Position numbers and translations under genes: made by a program. From contig JACQPW010000046.1 of assembly GCA_016207285.1 (NCBI GenBank), positions 1 through 14,674 of the forward strand: a stretch of 14,674 nt of DNA, given 5' to 3'. The first letter of the stretch is position 1; every line of letters starts with the position of its first letter. Below, piece after piece: positions 12,791-14,674 of this stretch. A model generated the notes under the pieces. It was not told the origin of the DNA. It saw nothing but the letters and a program-made list of their open reading frames with translations, and made no database searches. The stretch comes from Candidatus Kerfeldbacteria bacterium. Its GTDB lineage: Bacteria; Patescibacteriota; Patescibacteriia; UBA9570.

Positions 12791-14442
12791 TCGACAACGG
12801 TAAAGCCATTACGAGGAGTCGTGGTCAAAGTTTGTGGTGACAGTGTTGTAGTGGGTGTGACTTGGCCGGAAAAATCCAAGAACACACGCAATAGTGTATC
12901 TGGTCTTGGTTTGATGGCTAAGGGCGCTAGTTGATTCATCTGTTTAGTATCCAACCAGGTTAGCCGTACATACGGAGTGTTGGGCATGTGCGGTAACCAG
13001 AACTCTAAAAAGTCGGCAATTTCGGTTTCATTCAAACCAACAGTGGTGAGATCTTGGCGAATCGTTTGTTCAACGGTACTGGTAGCGACCACTTTACCGG
13101 TTGTAATGTTTGGATATGTTCCCCAACCTTTGCCCTCCCAGAATAATTCCGTGCCAGTCGGTTGCGCTAATACATTCCAACCGCCGTTATAAGCTGGCTC
13201 ACTAACCGTAATGTTGGCACCAACGTTCACTGCTACTTGAGTTGGCTCTGTTGGGTAGAGATACAGTAACGGTTTACCACATTCGACCGCTGGCATCAGT
13301 TCGGTATCAGTAAAAATAATGTAATCACCAACCGCATCTGGCCATAGTAGTAATGGCTCGGTCTGGACATATTCAGTATACGACATCACATCGTCAGCCT
13401 CGCGACCTAACAGATAAGATTCGTATCCATTCCGTAAAGTGCTGTTACCATCAGCGTGAATAGTATAGAGTGGCTCACCTGCTTCGGTTTCACCAATTTG
13501 CACGAGCGCTTCTGGCGTCATATCAATTGGGTATTGATTGCCACCTTGGACACCACAACCACCCACCACTAAACCTTGAAAGAATGTCCGGTCAGCAAAA
13601 GTGGAGTCTCGCTCACTGAATGTTGCAATGATTGATCCATCGTCTGCTAAGAATGCAGTGGTATCCGCATAGACAGCTACAGAACCATCCACTAATTTCA
13701 AAATGTATTTTTTCCCTTCAATCGACCCGTCATTATATGTAGTAGTGACAGCAGTGACCAGACTATAGACTGTACCGTAGTCACTGGCACCAAATTCAGT
13801 CAGCTCGTCCGAGATGTTTACAAATAGGTCATAGGCCTGAAAACCAACGGTATAGAGTGATAAGTCAAGCCCACTCACGGTCATGGCAGCAGGATGTTCC
13901 AGTTCCGGGTAAAGAGTATCATCGTCCACTGTAACATTAGCTGCTAAGTTTTCTTCGGTCGTGTCTGAATAATTGGCTAATAACGTATACACGCCGTCAC
14001 TGTCCTTCTTAAACCGACTGATAATCGATCCCAGTTCAAAACGAATCATATAGATTAATTCCCCACCATCATCCAAAGTAGCAATCCGGTAGTACTGGTC
14101 GTCTGGGTAACTGTCACTCAGTAAACCTAAATCATCCAGTAATTCAGGTTCCGCCAACCAACTCACTCCCGCAGTTGTTTCAACTGTGGTAGTCGCGGAT
14201 GGAGTGTCGCTTAAATTTGCATTACTGGCATTACTATTAGCTGCAATTTTGGCAGTGGTGTTTGTATTCGTATTAGCAACCACTGCTGTATTAGTATTCT
14301 TGACTGTCGCCACGTTGGTATTAGTCGCTGTTTGGGTTGGCTGGCTGTAACGACCACCCATATAAGCAAACAAAGCAATAGCGGCAATACCAAAGACACC
14401 TAATAAAACAAATAGGACTTTGGGTATATGAGTGTTACTCAT
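12763..14442 (-). CDS. membrane-anchored extracellular protein with KPLLYLYP motif (unknown function)
   Basis: A 559-residue protein with one N-terminal membrane anchor (8-28) and no signal cleavage site. A low-complexity Thr/Asn/Ala spacer rich in NTN triplets (34-92) follows, then a large extracellular part. Residues 95-385 are not recognised and contain GGCGVQGGNQYP near 294. The tail begins at ECGKPLLYLYPTEPTQVAVNVG (387-408), a phrase I know from exported Patescibacteria and other bacterial proteins of unknown function. It continues with WFWEGKGWGTYP-like aromatic segments and LTWLDTKQMNQLAPLAI. It overlaps the FMN reductase gene by 8 nt (ATGAGTAA) and the CapA gene by 28 nt, so the three form an operon and probably one surface-related process. 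Confidence 0.75.
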   Translation of the reverse strand: MSNTHIPKVLFVLLGVFGIAAIALFAYMGGRYSQPTQTATNTNVATVKNTNTAVVANTNTNTTAKIAANSNASNANLSDTPSATTTVETTAGVSWLAEPELLDDLGLLSDSYPDDQYYRIATLDDGGELIYMIRFELGSIISRFKKDSDGVYTLLANYSDTTEENLAANVTVDDDTLYPELEHPAAMTVSGLDLSLYTVGFQAYDLFVNISDELTEFGASDYGTVYSLVTAVTTTYNDGSIEGKKYILKLVDGSVAVYADTTAFLADDGSIIATFSERDSTFADRTFFQGLVVGGCGVQGGNQYPIDMTPEALVQIGETEAGEPLYTIHADGNSTLRNGYESYLLGREADDVMSYTEYVQTEPLLLWPDAVGDYIIFTDTELMPAVECGKPLLYLYPTEPTQVAVNVGANITVSEPAYNGGWNVLAQPTGTELFWEGKGWGTYPNITTGKVVATSTVEQTIRQDLTTVGLNETEIADFLEFWLPHMPNTPYVRLTWLDTKQMNQLAPLAIKPRPDTLLRVFLDFSGQVTPTTTLSPQTLTTTPRNGFTVVEWGGLLLGQ

Positions 14443-14674
14443 GGGAAAGATTGTTTAATAATTTTTGCAAACGACTGGTTAGTTTTTCATCACTCATGAT
14501 CCCTTCAGCTGTAATCAGTTGATCAACCTGTGGTAGGTTCACTTCGCCATGGCAATCTAATCCAATGTAGTCTAATAAACCACGCAATTGCATCGCAGCC
14601 CGCACACCGGCATAGCCACCATTGGAATAACTCACAATCAAGTACCGCTTACCTTTCCAGTCGCTGAACATATA
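14435..14674 (-). CDS. NADPH-dependent FMN reductase, flavodoxin fold (3' part)
   Basis: Only the last 79 residues are inside the window and the frame is open to the edge. The sequence WKGKRYLIVSYSNGGYAGVRAAMQLR, followed by LLDYIGL and a helical end, matches the C-terminal half of NAD(P)H-dependent FMN reductases. In these, S..GG.AG contacts the flavin, the proteins are usually 180-200 residues long, and they act in the cytoplasm. The Met at 14671 is internal, preceded in frame by Tyr, and is not a start. Its stop overlaps the start of the next gene. Confidence 0.8.
   Translation of the reverse strand, partial: YMFSDWKGKRYLIVSYSNGGYAGVRAAMQLRGLLDYIGLDCHGEVNLPQVDQLITAEGIMSDEKLTSRLQKLLNNLSHE

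Noticed and set aside
1..14674. UGA recoded as glycine, as in some Patescibacteria
   Set aside because: All long genes end normally and stay open under the standard code, and no conserved motif is interrupted by TGA.

Overview
The window looks like a piece of a Patescibacteria (Candidate Phyla Radiation) genome, perhaps near the Magasanikbacteria/Uhrbacteria. That placement is an inference from three things. The surface-protein repertoire fits: lamin-tail-domain proteins, GEAWYVNP/YYLGRPDDAF repeats, a Memo-CapA fusion and a C-terminal KPLLYLYP protein. The tRNA carries no encoded CCA. Most chromosomal genes appear to be leaderless. The standard bacterial code fits all long genes.

Layout. 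1-2046 (-): N-terminal three quarters of DNA polymerase I, with a GC-rich palindrome inserted in frame. 2266-3180 (+): a SAM methyltransferase whose last 242 nt overlap, tail to tail, the 3' end of a lamin-tail/OB-fold surface protein (2939-4960, -). 5031-5738 (-): a lipoprotein with a pilin-like C-terminus. 5798-5879 (+): tRNA-Leu(UAG). 5930-8429: a visibly GC-richer accessory island. 8584-9918 (+): a duplicated membrane protein and a methyltransferase, apparently co-transcribed. 9931-11115 (+): a secreted NAGPA-type glycosidase. 11102-14674 (-): a tightly overlapping operon of a flavodoxin-fold FMN reductase (partial), a membrane-anchored unknown protein and a Memo-CapA lipoprotein.

The island is the most unusual part. 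Directly downstream of tRNA-Leu lie three small unrecognised genes, all on the minus strand and each with a strong GGAG/GGAGG Shine-Dalgarno sequence. They are separated by nine GC-rich stem-loop elements. Most belong to a family with outer stem GAGCCGYYGT/ACRRCGGCTC and an invariant CAACC; two belong to a second family of about 150 nt. A linker TGAAAAGAGCRAA recurs between elements. Stems keep their pairing despite sequence change, and nearly all the isolated mismatches are A.C on the plus strand, so they become G.U wobbles on the strand that is transcribed with the genes. The arrangement resembles an integron cassette array, but the sites lack a canonical attC R-box pair and no integrase is in view. 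It may be a divergent or undescribed cassette system, or an array of structured RNAs.

The resident genes contrast sharply. Four start exactly 6 nt after a -10 box (polA, the methyltransferase at 2266, the lipoprotein, the glycosidase), which implies leaderless mRNAs. The lamin-tail gene is an exception: its promoter has a perfect 15-nt palindrome filling the -35/-10 spacer, which suggests repressor control.
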